Positions 1 to 9,945 are shown, numbered from the stretch's first letter. The stretch is 64,000 nt of DNA from RPQJ01 sp963846315 (GCA_963846315.1 CAWJVM010000017.1:203338-267337), one strand, 5' to 3'. Program-made: numbers and translations. Notes: generated by a model not told the origin, from the sequence alone.

Positions 1-186
1 TTGCTCGAGCGAGAGCGAAGCGATGGTGCCAGCGCAGTAGCGACCCGGCTGCAGTGCCGCTTCGCTCTTGACGCTCGAGCTGCGGCGTTCGACACGGCGC
101 CGGGAGAAGGTCCCGTCCTGATTGGCGAAGGCTGCGGTGGCGGTGACCCCATCGCATTCTGCCGCGAGCGCAACGGCGACGCTCAA
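1..186 (-). CDS. hypothetical protein, 5' part only (runs off window)
   Basis: An open frame starts at a TTG (184-186) that overlaps the TGA of the DUF3106 gene and stays open to the window edge, 62 codons. The overlapping stop/start matches the coupling used in the rest of this leftward operon. The visible part is alanine- and serine-rich with no recognisable motif. RDD-family genes often follow DUF3106 genes, but nothing seen here proves that identity. The reading frame rests on the overlap and on the lack of stops only. Confidence 0.35.
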   Translation of the reverse strand, partial: MSVAVALAAECDGVTATAAFANQDGTFSRRRVERRSSSVKSEAALQPGRYCAGTIASLSLEQ

Positions 187-761
187 GTCGCGCCGCGTTC
201 CTGCCTCTCCTGCATGCGCTTGCGCATCTTTTCGCGCTGTTCCGGCGTTGCGTTCTCCCAGCGCTGCTTCAGCTTCTGCCGCTGTTCGGGCGTCATGCCC
301 TGCCAGCGGTCACGCAACTGCTCGCGCTGCTCGGGCGGCAACGACTGGTACTTGTGGAAGCCGTCGCGCAGTCGTTGCTGGTCTGCCGGTGGCAGGTTGC
401 GGAACTGCTGGTACCGCTGACGCGCCTTCTGCCGCTCCGCTGGCGGCAGGTCCTGCCACTGCTTGAATCGTTGCTGCGCCTGCGCCTGTTGCTCCGGCGT
501 CATCTGCTGCCAGCGTTCGGCGCCCCGCGCAATTGCCTGCTGCCGCGCAGGCGGCAACTGGTTCCAGCGCTCGCGATACGGCTCGAGCACGCGTTGCTGT
601 TCCGGCGCGAGTTGCGACCAGGGCATCCCGGCTGCGGGTGCTGCGGTCTTTGCGGCTGCCGAGCCTGCCGCGTTCGCTGCATGACTGACAGCCGGTGCCT
701 GGCACAGGAAGCACGCCGACACGAGCAGTGCAATGAAAGGTCGCGTGAAGAAAGTGTTCAT
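183..761 (-). CDS. DUF3106 domain secreted protein
   Basis: Predicted 192-aa exported protein. The N-terminus is a signal peptide (MNTFFTRPFIALLVSACFL, then an AVSHA-type cleavage site near residue 27). The mature part is almost wholly DUF3106: repeated segments of the type W-x-x-L-P-P-x-Q-R-Q-x-x and M-T-P-E-Q-R-x-x-x-x-Q-R-W, very rich in Q, R, P and E. The family is found in proteobacterial ECF sigma operons and has no known biochemical role; an envelope-stress function is inferred from context. The ATG at 761 was chosen because the signal peptide begins there; it overlaps the stop of the preceding small gene by 4 bp, so translation is probably coupled. Confidence 0.85.
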   Translation of the reverse strand: MNTFFTRPFIALLVSACFLCQAPAVSHAANAAGSAAAKTAAPAAGMPWSQLAPEQQRVLEPYRERWNQLPPARQQAIARGAERWQQMTPEQQAQAQQRFKQWQDLPPAERQKARQRYQQFRNLPPADQQRLRDGFHKYQSLPPEQREQLRDRWQGMTPEQRQKLKQRWENATPEQREKMRKRMQERQERGAT

Positions 762-1054
762 GGCTTGTGCTCCGTCGTGGCGGGCGATTGGGCAGTGCCG
801 CGCTTTTCGGTCATCGTCGGGTTCGGCTGCCTCGGCACCACAGTGCTTGCCGTCGGCGTAAACGCATTCGCCGCGGCATCCGCCACCAGCCAATCAGCGT
901 CGCCGGCTTCCCAGCTGCCGAGGTACTCCAGGAAATCTACGGGCGGCGGCGCGTCCGCTGCGACTGCCGCCGTGCCTGGCACCGTTCCTGCGGCCAGCGC
1001 CGCGAGCAGCAGTGCGCGCCTTGAATGTGCGTGAGGCGTGCGACGTCGGGGCAT
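758..1054 (-). CDS. small exported protein with Tat-like leader, unknown function
   Basis: 98 aa. The N-terminus has many arginines (MPRRRTPHAHSRRALLLAAL) followed by a hydrophobic stretch and an A-x-A site (AVAADA), which resembles a Tat or Sec signal peptide. The mature part, about 65 residues, carries FLEYLGSWE and is otherwise unremarkable. It lies between the putative membrane regulator (1-bp gap) and the DUF3106 gene (4-bp overlap), so it is a member of the sigma-factor operon. I do not recognise a family. Small exported proteins containing F-L-x-Y-L-G are common at this place in similar operons. Confidence 0.7.
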   Translation of the reverse strand: MPRRRTPHAHSRRALLLAALAAGTVPGTAAVAADAPPPVDFLEYLGSWEAGDADWLVADAAANAFTPTASTVVPRQPNPTMTEKRGTAQSPATTEHKP

Positions 1055-1055
1055 T

Positions 1056-1469
1056 TCAACCGACCCCATCGTCGTCAGCGGTTTCGAGCTCGACCCAGGC
1101 GTAGAACTCGAGGTCCGCTTCGGTGGCGAGGTCGAGGTCTTCGCCCGCCATGAGCAGTTCGAGTGGGTCCTGCTGGACGTCGCTGCTCGTCGGAGTCGCG
1201 GCCACCGGCACAGGCGCTTCCATCGGCAACGGCGAACGCAGCAGCACTGCCACGGCGAGCACACCGGCAGCAAGTGCCCCGCTGGGTACCCAGAGTGACC
1301 AGCGCCAACCGGTGCGGTGGCGTCCTGCGGCGACCACGAGCGCCTGCTGCCGCGACCGGTTCAGGCGCGAGAGCGTGGCCGAGTCGAGATCGTCGACGCC
1401 GGCCTTGAACACTTCACGTGCCTGCCGCTCTAACTCGGCATCGTCACGGTCGTCGGGCTGCTCATTCAT
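1056..1469 (-). CDS. putative membrane regulator of the ECF sigma factor (DUF3619/anti-sigma-like)
   Basis: 137 aa. A charged N-terminal cytoplasmic part (AELERQAREVFKAGVDDL, then a basic LSRLNRSRQQAL helix) precedes one transmembrane segment at about residues 58-78 (WVPSGALAAGVLAVAVLL). The periplasmic tail is acidic. This layout, and the ATGA overlap with the sigma gene, fit an anti-sigma factor or DUF3619-type partner that holds the sigma factor at the membrane. No zinc-finger H-x3-C-x2-C motif is present, so it is not a classical ZAS anti-sigma. Role inferred from position and topology. Confidence 0.65.
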   Translation of the reverse strand: MNEQPDDRDDAELERQAREVFKAGVDDLDSATLSRLNRSRQQALVVAAGRHRTGWRWSLWVPSGALAAGVLAVAVLLRSPLPMEAPVPVAATPTSSDVQQDPLELLMAGEDLDLATEADLEFYAWVELETADDDGVG

Positions 1470-2125
1470 GTCCGTACCTCGGCAAGCTCGGCGCGCAACA
1501 CCTGCAGCGCGCGGAAATAGTGTGTCTTCACGCTGCCTTCGCTGCAGCCCATCGCCGCCGCGGTGGCCGCCACGTCGAGACCCTCGAGACAACGCAGCGT
1601 GAAGGCCTCGAACTGGCGTGCCGGCAAGCCCTGCAGGGCCCGGTCCAGGTGCTGCATGGCTTCGTCCGCGGCCAGCTGTTGCAGCGGCCCAGGAGCGGCA
1701 TCGGGCACCTGCTCGAGCGGATCCTCGCCCGCTTCGTGATCGCGCTGCGAAGCACCGGGCAGCCACCCGAGGAAGCGGCGGCGCACACCGTGGCGGCGCT
1801 GCAGGTCCCGGATCCCGTTGTAGAGGATCCGGTAGAACAGCGGCTTCCACTCTTCCGCCGGGCGGGCCGCATAGCTCTGCGCCAGGCGCAGCATCGCCAC
1901 CTGCACGACGTCGTGCGCGTCGTCGGCGTCGCGGAGCGCGCACTGGGCGATCCGGAAGGCGCGTCGCTCGACTCCAGCCAGGAACCGGTCGAGCTCGCGT
2001 ACCTGTGCTGCGTCCAGTCGATCCTCCCCGTGGTCGCGGGCTGCGTGGCCAGCATGTCGGCTGGCGCGTGCATCCAGACTAGCAAAGCCGTTCATGCCGT
2101 AGACTCGCGTTCGCCGCGGCTCCAT
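1466..2125 (-). CDS. RNA polymerase sigma-70 factor, ECF subfamily
   Basis: About 219 aa. Region 2 is seen as FRIAQCALRDADDAHDVVQ, followed by a W-x-P-L-F-Y-R-I-x-x-N segment. Region 4 is LPARQFEAFTLRCLEGLDV with a helix-turn-helix (AAAMGCSEGSVKTHYFRAL), as in RpoE-like factors. The ATG at 2125 has AGGA five bases upstream; an in-frame ATG at 2095 lacks a ribosome site. It is first in a leftward, overlapping operon with the putative anti-sigma, a small exported protein and the DUF3106 gene. The target promoters cannot be told from the window. Confidence 0.85.
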   Translation of the reverse strand: MEPRRTRVYGMNGFASLDARASRHAGHAARDHGEDRLDAAQVRELDRFLAGVERRAFRIAQCALRDADDAHDVVQVAMLRLAQSYAARPAEEWKPLFYRILYNGIRDLQRRHGVRRRFLGWLPGASQRDHEAGEDPLEQVPDAAPGPLQQLAADEAMQHLDRALQGLPARQFEAFTLRCLEGLDVAATAAAMGCSEGSVKTHYFRALQVLRAELAEVRT

Positions 2126-2432
2126 CATCGTCCTGCCCGAACAACGGCTTGCGAAACAATCGGTTGACGTAGCGCGCTGCAAAAAGATGTGCACGTCCCC
2201 AGCGTGGCCCCAGGCAGAGCCGACCACCGGACTCACAAGTTGCCCGGCAGGGTGGCGAAAAGCTGCGGCATAAATGCACAACGTGCTGATTTGTATCGCG
2301 ATTTTTTGCAACGGCGATTTTCTGGTCAGTTCTTGAAACTCCTCGGCGGATTCGGCACTTGGGCGACATTCACGCAAGTCATCCACAGAGTTTTCCACAG
2401 CGACTGTGGACAACTGCCTGGGGTTGGGGCCG
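2126..2432. promoter_or_regulatory. divergent intergenic region with DnaA-box-like cluster
   Basis: A 307-bp region between the divergent sigma operon and priA, with no gene. Its middle (about 2270-2340) is AT-richer than the surroundings, including GATTTTTTG. At the priA end lie three 9-mers, each one mismatch from TTATCCACA: TCATCCACA (2379-2387), TTTTCCACA (2391-2399) and, on the opposite strand, TTGTCCACA (2405-2413). The cluster ends 19 bp before the priA ATG. It could be a DnaA-bound promoter element or a remnant of an origin. No clear -35/-10 pair is assigned. Confidence 0.45.
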
Positions 2433-4643
2433 ATGACCGGTGCCATCCTGAGCGTGGCGATCGACGCGCCATTGCGCCGCCTGTTCGACTACCGGGCGCC
2501 GCCGTCGTCGGACTCCGAAAAACTGCAACCGGGACAACGGGTTTGGGTGCCGTTTGGCCGGCGCAAGGCCGTCGGCGTGATCGTCGCACTGCGCGATCGG
2601 TCGGACGTGCCTGAAGCCCGCTTGAAGAGTGCGCTGGCCGTCATCGACACCGAGCCCGTGCTGGACGCGACGCTGCTCGACCTCCTGTGCTGGTCCGCCG
2701 AGTACTACCGGCACCCGGTGGGTGAGGTCATCGCAGCCGCGTTACCCATCGCGCTGCGCACCGGAACGGATGCCGTAGCCACGGCCGAGCGTTGGACTCT
2801 AAGTGCCGCAGCCCGAACCGGTGAGGCGGAACCCATCGGCACGCGCGCCACCAAGTTGCGCGAATTGGCTGAGTTCCTGGCCGGGCACGGTCCGGCTGGA
2901 GCCGCTGAACTCGGCGCGTTGTCGAATCGATGGCGGGACCACGTGCGCGAACTGGAAAAGCGCGGTTGGGTGATCCGCGTCCGCGAAGACGTCGTTGCCG
3001 CTGCAACGCTGGCGAATGCCGTCGCGCGCGAACTGGGCCCTGCCCTGACACCCGAACAGGACGCCGCGGTCGGTGCGATCGTCGCGGCGCACGGGCGCTA
3101 TGCGCCGTTCGTGTTGCATGGCGTGACCGGCAGCGGCAAGACCGAGGTCTACCTGCGAGCGATTGCCGACGTGGTCGCACGCGGCGAGCAGGCACTGGTG
3201 CTGGTGCCGGAAATCTCCCTGACACCGCAACTCGTCGCGCGCTTCGCAGCACGGTTGCCCGGACCGCTCGCGGTGCTGCACTCGGGTCTCACCGATTCCG
3301 ACCGCCTGCAGGCCTGGCGTGTTGCTCGGGCTGGCACGGCCTCGGTCATCATCGGTACGCGATCCGCGGTGTTCGCCCCGCTGGCGCGCCCCGGATTGAT
3401 CGTGATCGATGAAGAACACGATGCTTCGTACAAGCAGCAGGACGGCTTCCGCTATTCCGCACGGGACCTGGCACTGGCGCGCGCGCAGCGCCACGGCATT
3501 CCAATCGTGCTGGGCTCGGCGACGCCGTCGCTCGAGAGCCTGGAGCGTATCCGTGCCGGCCGCGCACAGCGTCTGGACCTGCCCACTCGCACCGCGGGTG
3601 CCCGGCCGCCGAGCCTGCACCTGATCGACCTGCGCGCCCATGCCGACACGCAGGGATTTGCGACGCCGACGCTGCTCGCGATCCGACGCCACCTCGACGC
3701 AGGCGGCCAGGTGCTGATCTACCTGAACCGGCGCGGCTATGCGCCAACGCTGTTCTGCCCGGGTTGCGGCTGGGTCGCGCCCTGTCCGCGCTGCGACGCC
3801 CGGCTCACCGTGCACCAGCGGGAGCGGTCGCTCGATTGCCACCACTGCGGCACGCACCGGGCCATCCCCGAGCTGTGCCCGGATTGCGGCGAAGCGGTCA
3901 AGCCCGTGGGGCAAGGCACCGAACGCATCGAGGAAACGCTGGCCGATTTCTTCCCCGAGATTGCGCTGGCACGGATCGACCGCGATGCCGTGCGCAAGCG
4001 CGGGACGCTCGAGGCAACGATCGAGCGAATTCACAGCGGCGAGGTGCGTTTGCTGGTCGGGACGCAGATGCTGACCAAGGGCCACCATTTTCCGCTGGTC
4101 ACGCTGGTGGTGGTGCTGAATGCGGATCAGGGTTTGTTCGGCACGGATTTCCGTGCGGCCGAGCGCCTGGCGCAGACGATCGTGCAGGTGTCGGGGCGTG
4201 CGGGGCGTGCCGAGAAGCCCGGCGAGGTGTTGATCCAGACGGAATACCCGGAGCATCCGTTGCTGCAGCAACTGGTGCACGGCGGCTACGACGCGTTCGC
4301 TGCGGCCGCGCTCATCGAGCGCGAACAGGCGCACTGGCCCCCGTTTGCCCGCGTCGCGGTCCTGCGCGCCGAGGCGCCCGGACGCGAAGCGCCGCTCGCC
4401 TTCCTCGAGCAGGCGAAGGAACTCGTCGCGACGTGTGCCGTTCCCGGTGTCGAGGTGCTTGGACCGGCTGCAGCGCCCATGGAGCGCCGCGCGGGGCACT
4501 ATCGCGCGCAGTTGCTGCTGCATGCCGCGACGCATTCACCGCTGCAGCGGCTGCTGGCACGCTGGGTGCCGCTGCTCGAAGCGGCGCCTGGCGCACGCAA
4601 GGTGCGCTGGGCGCTCGATGTCGATCCGTTGGAGCTGTTCTGA
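2433..4643 (+). CDS. priA: primosomal protein N' (replication restart helicase PriA)
   Basis: 736 aa, close to the E. coli 732. PriA is a 3'-5' superfamily-2 DNA helicase that reloads DnaB at stalled forks. The N-terminal 3'-DNA-binding domain begins AILSVAIDAPLRRLFDY. Walker A GVTGSGKT lies near residues 230-237, and the DEAH-type Walker B is DEEHD near 326-330. Eight zinc-binding cysteines follow at about 442-487 (CPGCGW, CPRC, CHHC, CPDC). The helicase C-terminal motifs GTQMLTKGHHFP and QVSGRAGR are intact. ATG 2433 was chosen over an in-frame GTG at 2406, which would add nine residues unlike the family and overlap a DnaA-box-like site. argS and a SPOR gene follow, the order known from Xanthomonadales. 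Confidence 0.97.
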   Translation: MTGAILSVAIDAPLRRLFDYRAPPSSDSEKLQPGQRVWVPFGRRKAVGVIVALRDRSDVPEARLKSALAVIDTEPVLDATLLDLLCWSAEYYRHPVGEVIAAALPIALRTGTDAVATAERWTLSAAARTGEAEPIGTRATKLRELAEFLAGHGPAGAAELGALSNRWRDHVRELEKRGWVIRVREDVVAAATLANAVARELGPALTPEQDAAVGAIVAAHGRYAPFVLHGVTGSGKTEVYLRAIADVVARGEQALVLVPEISLTPQLVARFAARLPGPLAVLHSGLTDSDRLQAWRVARAGTASVIIGTRSAVFAPLARPGLIVIDEEHDASYKQQDGFRYSARDLALARAQRHGIPIVLGSATPSLESLERIRAGRAQRLDLPTRTAGARPPSLHLIDLRAHADTQGFATPTLLAIRRHLDAGGQVLIYLNRRGYAPTLFCPGCGWVAPCPRCDARLTVHQRERSLDCHHCGTHRAIPELCPDCGEAVKPVGQGTERIEETLADFFPEIALARIDRDAVRKRGTLEATIERIHSGEVRLLVGTQMLTKGHHFPLVTLVVVLNADQGLFGTDFRAAERLAQTIVQVSGRAGRAEKPGEVLIQTEYPEHPLLQQLVHGGYDAFAAAALIEREQAHWPPFARVAVLRAEAPGREAPLAFLEQAKELVATCAVPGVEVLGPAAAPMERRAGHYRAQLLLHAATHSPLQRLLARWVPLLEAAPGARKVRWALDVDPLELF

Positions 4644-4784
4644 ACGCTACCGGCATGCAACGCAGGTGGGCGAACGTTCGCCAAAGCGGCAAACCATCCG
4701 CGGGTGCGCTTCACACTTTGACCTCGCGTCGGCTGCCGGAATTCCCTAGACTCTCGGCAGCCTCGCCACGCTGACGGCAACATC

Positions 4785-6539
4785 TTGAAATACCTGATAG
4801 AAAAGCTCGTGCGGGACGCTCTGGGCGCCCTGCCGGAAGAACTGCGTCCGACCGAGCCGGCCACCGGCATGGTGGTCGAGCGCACGCGCGACTCGACCCA
4901 CGGCGACTTCGCGACCAACGTGGCACTGCAACTCGCCAAGGCGGCGAAGCGCAAGCCGCGCGATCTCGCGCAGGCGATCGTCGCGGCCCTGCCGGCCAAC
5001 GAACTCGTGTCGCGTGTCGAGATCGCGGGACCCGGTTTCATCAACTTTTTCCTCGCGCCCACCGCGTACCAGGCTGAGCTCGCGCGAGTCATCGACGGCG
5101 GTCGCCGCTACGGCCGCACCTCGATCGGCGCAGGCAAGAAGGTCATGGTGGAGTTCGTCTCGGCGAATCCCACCGGGCCGCTGCACGTCGGCCACGGTCG
5201 TCACGCGGCGTTCGGCGCGTCGCTCGCCAACCTGCTCGACGCCGCTGGCTTCGAAGTGTCTCGCGAGTACTACATCAACGACGCCGGCCGACAGATGGAG
5301 ATCCTCGCGGCGAGCGTCTGGCTGCGTTACCTCGAAAGCTTCGGCGAACAGTTTCCGTTCCCATCGAACGGCTATCGCGGGGACTACATCCGCCCGATCG
5401 CCAGCAAGCTGGTCGAGCGTGCGGGACGCTCGCTGCATCAGCCGGCAGCCGCGGTATTCGCCAATCTGCCGCCCGACGCGCCCGAGGGAGACAAGGACAC
5501 GTACATCGATGCCGTCATCGAGCGCGCCCGGTCGCTGCTCGGCGCAGCCGGATTTCGCCAGGCGTTCGACCTCGCGCTCACCGACATCCTCGCGGACATC
5601 CGCGACGATCTCGAGGAGTTCGGTGTCCGCTACGACAGCTGGTTCAGCGAACGCAGCCTCGAGGAGGGCGGCGCGATCGATCACGCGCTCGATCTGCTGC
5701 GAAGGAATGGCGTGGTCTACGAGAAAGATGGCGCGCAGTGGTTTCGCGCGACCGATTTCGGCGACGAGAAGGACCGCGTCGTCGTGCGCGAGAATGGCAT
5801 CAAGACCTACTTCGCCTCCGACATCGCCTATCACCTGAACAAGCGCGAGCGTGGATTCGAGCAGCTGGTCGACATCCTCGGCTCGGATCACCACGGCTAC
5901 ATCGCCCGCGTTCGTGCGGGACTCGAAGCCATGGGCCAGCCCGGCGATTGCCTCGATGTGCGGCTGATGCAGTTCGTCACGCTCTACCGCGGCGGCGAAA
6001 AGGTGCAGATGTCGACGCGCTCCGGCGAGTTCATCACGCTGCGCGAGTTGCGCCGCGAGGTCGGCAACGACGCCGCGCGCTTCTTCTACGTACTGCGCAG
6101 CAACGAGCAGCACCTCGACTTCGACATGCAGCTCGCCACGTCGCGGTCGAACGAGAACCCGGTGTATTACATCCAGTACGCGCACGCACGCGTGTGCAGC
6201 GTGCTGCGGCAGATGCGCGAGAAGGGCTTCGAGCACGATGAGTCGCGCGGGCGAGCCAGCCTGGATCGCCTCGCCGAGCCGCACGAGCAGGCGTTGCTCG
6301 CGACGATGAGCCGGTACCCCGAAGTGATCGAGATGGCCGCGCTGCAACGGGCACCGCACGCGCTCGTGCATTACCTGCGCGAACTCGCGACCGACTTCCA
6401 CGCGTACTACAACGCGCACCAGTTCCTGGTTGCCGATGAAGCCATGCGCGACGCCCGCATCACCCTGATCCGTGGCGTGCGGCAGGTGATCTGCAACGGC
6501 CTGTGCCTGCTCGGCGTATCGGCGCCGGAGGCGATGTGA
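4785..6539 (+). CDS. argS: arginine--tRNA ligase
   Basis: 584 aa cytoplasmic class-I aminoacyl-tRNA synthetase that charges tRNA-Arg. The N-terminal Add-1 domain is present, then the HIGH signature as HVGH (about residues 134-137, after NPTGPL), and the KMSKS loop as KVQMSTR. The DALR anticodon-binding domain closes the protein. The start is TTG at 4785, the only start that gives the family-typical MKYLIEKLV opening; a strong ribosome site is not obvious. The stop overlaps the next gene's ATG by one base (TGATG), so the SPOR gene is probably translationally coupled. Confidence 0.97.
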   Translation: MKYLIEKLVRDALGALPEELRPTEPATGMVVERTRDSTHGDFATNVALQLAKAAKRKPRDLAQAIVAALPANELVSRVEIAGPGFINFFLAPTAYQAELARVIDGGRRYGRTSIGAGKKVMVEFVSANPTGPLHVGHGRHAAFGASLANLLDAAGFEVSREYYINDAGRQMEILAASVWLRYLESFGEQFPFPSNGYRGDYIRPIASKLVERAGRSLHQPAAAVFANLPPDAPEGDKDTYIDAVIERARSLLGAAGFRQAFDLALTDILADIRDDLEEFGVRYDSWFSERSLEEGGAIDHALDLLRRNGVVYEKDGAQWFRATDFGDEKDRVVVRENGIKTYFASDIAYHLNKRERGFEQLVDILGSDHHGYIARVRAGLEAMGQPGDCLDVRLMQFVTLYRGGEKVQMSTRSGEFITLRELRREVGNDAARFFYVLRSNEQHLDFDMQLATSRSNENPVYYIQYAHARVCSVLRQMREKGFEHDESRGRASLDRLAEPHEQALLATMSRYPEVIEMAALQRAPHALVHYLRELATDFHAYYNAHQFLVADEAMRDARITLIRGVRQVICNGLCLLGVSAPEAM

Positions 6540-7162
6540 TGGCACACAGCCGCAACGGTGCCCGCACGCTGAATCGCGATTTCAAGGATGTCCGGCGCCA
6601 CGCACCGGGAACGCCGGGCCAGCCGTTCGGCGGCTGGGCAGGATTCGGCGCGGGCCTCGGTATGGGCCTGGCGGTCGCACTCGGCGTCCATCTTTACGAC
6701 CGCAACCAGGGACCCGTGCCGGCGGAGCCGATCCCCGCCCCGGCCCAGTCACCGGCGTCGGCGTCGGCCTCGGACGACGGCGCGGTGACCACCGCGGCGG
6801 ACACCCCGGTCGAGCCCGAGCTCGATTTCTACGACATGCTGCCAAAGCAGGAAGTGGAGGTGCCGGGCAGTTCGGGGAAGAAGTCCACGTCGGCCGCCAG
6901 GACTCCCCTGCCCACCGGCGATGCGCTCCTGCAGGCGGGTTCGTTCAAGCAATCGACCGAAGCGGAAAAGATGCAGGCCCAGCTGGCCCTCGTCGGGATC
7001 TCGGCAAAGATCCAGCGCGCCTCCGTCGACGACGAAACGTGGTATCGCGTGCGCATCGGCCCAATCGGCACGGTCGAGGAACTGCGCGTGATCCAGTCCA
7101 AGCTGCGCGAGGCCGAGATTTCCGCCACTGCGGTGACACCCGACGATTCCCAACTGCCCTGA
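6539..7162 (+). CDS. SPOR domain (FtsN-like) inner-membrane protein
   Basis: 207 aa. A basic cytoplasmic N-terminus and one transmembrane helix (about 36-54, GAGLGMGLAVALGVHLY) are followed by a proline/alanine/serine-rich linker. The C-terminal SPOR domain (about 130-200) begins LLQAGSF and contains WYRVRIGP and AEISATAVTP. SPOR domains bind denuded septal peptidoglycan, so a cell-division role like FtsN is likely. It follows argS directly, as in Xanthomonadales, where hslVU usually comes next; here that link is broken and a leftward gene follows. Confidence 0.9.
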   Translation: MAHSRNGARTLNRDFKDVRRHAPGTPGQPFGGWAGFGAGLGMGLAVALGVHLYDRNQGPVPAEPIPAPAQSPASASASDDGAVTTAADTPVEPELDFYDMLPKQEVEVPGSSGKKSTSAARTPLPTGDALLQAGSFKQSTEAEKMQAQLALVGISAKIQRASVDDETWYRVRIGPIGTVEELRVIQSKLREAEISATAVTPDDSQLP

Positions 7163-7220
7163 CGCGCGGGCCGCGCGTCGGCGGTCGCACGGGGTCCGCG
7201 CCGCAGTCGCGGGGTACGAC

Positions 7221-7258
7221 CCAAAATAAAACGGGCCCCGACGTTTCCGTCGGGGCCC
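7221..7258 (-). terminator. rho-independent terminator of the PEP-CTERM gene
   Basis: A perfect 11-bp stem (GGGCCCCGACG / CGTCGGGGCCC, 7233-7243 and 7248-7258) with a 4-base TTTC loop. Read leftward it is followed by GTTTTATTTTGG, the T-rich tail expected after the leftward gene ending at 7315. Read rightward the tail (GGCAGACTGC) is not T-rich, so it is assigned to the minus strand, though the hairpin may also slow rightward transcripts from the SPOR gene. Confidence 0.85.
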
Positions 7259-7314
7259 GGCAGACTGCAGACCAGTGGACTGGTTCTTTTGACCGTCGTT
7301 GTTGTTGCTGGCTG

Positions 7315-7911
7315 TTACTTCGTGCGGCGACGCGCGAGGCCGAGACCCATCAGGCCCAGGCCGAGCAGTGCGAGGGTGCCCGGCTCCGGCACGGCAGCGA
7401 CCTCGACGCTCAATTCGCTGGCCAGTTGCGGCGCCGGGCTGCTGTCACCCGACTTTTCGGCGCTAGCAGCCGGCACGAACAGCGGCGCAGATGCGGCGAT
7501 CACCGACACGGCACTGAAGCTGTTGGCGTTGCTGCTGGCGTTGTCAGTGGCATTGCTGCTGGCGTTGTCGCTGGCAGGCACCGACGACGGCTTGGCCGTC
7601 TGTTCGGTGGTCACGGCCGAAGCCGGCTTGCACATCGCGGTCCAGGACGCCTTGAAGCGTTCGCGCTTGCCGGCGCTGAGCTTGCTCTTGTTCATCTTCC
7701 TGGCGAGCTTGGCGCACTTCTTGGCCTTCTTGCGCTGCTGCTTGATTTCCTTCTTCGACATCGCCGTCGACGTGCCCGAGGTCAGGGTGCTGGCGGTCGG
7801 CGCGCTGGAAGTCAGGGTGACCGCGCTCGCTGGAGCAGCAGCGATGGTGAGCGCCGCGATACACGGCAGAAGTGCAAGTTTCAGAAGGTTCTTCATGTTC
7901 GAGCGGTTCAT
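7315..7911 (-). CDS. PEP-CTERM sorting-signal protein, Lys-rich, unknown function
   Basis: 198 aa exported protein. The signal peptide is MNRSNMKNLLKLALLPCIAA with cleavage after ASA. The body has a strongly basic stretch (SKKEIKQQRKKAKKCAKLARK, about residues 50-70, with a second Cys in WTAMCKP) and a low-complexity ASDNASSNATDNASSNANS repeat. The C-terminus is a textbook PEP-CTERM tail: VPEPGTLALLGLGLMGLG followed by RRR. Such tails are cut by exosortase and handed to the cell surface; no exosortase gene lies in this window. The ATG at 7911 has AAGG eight bases upstream; 7896 is an alternative. A sigma-54-like promoter lies upstream and a terminator downstream, so it is a single-gene unit. 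Confidence 0.8.
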   Translation of the reverse strand: MNRSNMKNLLKLALLPCIAALTIAAAPASAVTLTSSAPTASTLTSGTSTAMSKKEIKQQRKKAKKCAKLARKMNKSKLSAGKRERFKASWTAMCKPASAVTTEQTAKPSSVPASDNASSNATDNASSNANSFSAVSVIAASAPLFVPAASAEKSGDSSPAPQLASELSVEVAAVPEPGTLALLGLGLMGLGLARRRTK

Positions 7912-7954
7912 TAGTCGGACCTTGCGCCAAATCGTTGCACCCCACCGGGATGGA

Positions 7955-7970
7955 TGCACGGGTTGTGCCA
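7955..7970 (-). promoter_or_regulatory. sigma-54 (RpoN)-type promoter for the PEP-CTERM gene
   Basis: Reading leftward the sequence is TGGCACAACCCGTGCA. The GG (-24) and GC (-12) dinucleotides are exactly 10 bases apart, and only one base differs from the consensus TGGCACR-N4-TTGCW. The predicted start of transcription falls about 33 bases before the ATG at 7911. PEP-CTERM genes are known in some proteobacteria to be driven by RpoN with the PrsK/PrsR system, which fits this placement. Confidence 0.65.
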
Positions 7971-8402
7971 ATCCATAAAAAACCAATAAATTCATTAGGT
8001 TGCGTTAATGAGCTGGATGGGGGTTCAGGCAACGTGGAAAGCCCGCCGGCAATGGCTTGCTGGCTCGCACGACATAATCCATGGCTTACGACGGCCGACG
8101 TCGGCCGGATGGCCTCGTCTGCAGGGTGACTTTGGTCATTTCGTCCCTGGTTGGGCCTTAATTCGTGACAGGCGTTCCGTTCTTGCCCGGCATTGGTGCA
8201 GCGAAGCATTTGTAAGGAAAGCCGACGGATGACCGGCCTGACGAATTCGCACGGCCGACAGGTGGGGGCCTGCGTCGGCCCGGTGCGTCACGTCCCTGCC
8301 CCGGTCCCTAGACAGCGCTTTCCCTGCTGCGGCCGACGCAGGCTCCCCTGGGTCCATCGTCCCCGAAGAGACGAGCAAGGGCGCGCCGCATATTGGACGG
8401 GA
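7971..8402. other. intergenic region with two strong palindromes, no gene seen
   Basis: No convincing gene lies between the PEP-CTERM promoter and comM. It contains a perfect 16-bp palindrome CGGCCGACGTCGGCCG (8092-8107) and a hairpin at 8253-8280 whose arms are GGCCGACAGG and CCTGCGTCGGCC (one unpaired base). Neither is followed by a T-run in either direction. They could act as a protein site or as RNA structure in the 3' end of the leftward comM transcript. Confidence 0.4.

Positions 8403-9945
<1,543 letters not shown>

Noticed and set aside
4746..6545. 599-aa open frame on the minus strand opposite argS
   Set aside because: It mirrors an unmistakable argS with HVGH and KMSTR motifs. Long antisense frames are expected at this GC content, and it has no recognisable domain.
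7233..7258. Terminator of the SPOR gene on the plus strand
   Set aside because: The stem is perfect in both directions, but the T-rich tail is present only when read leftward.
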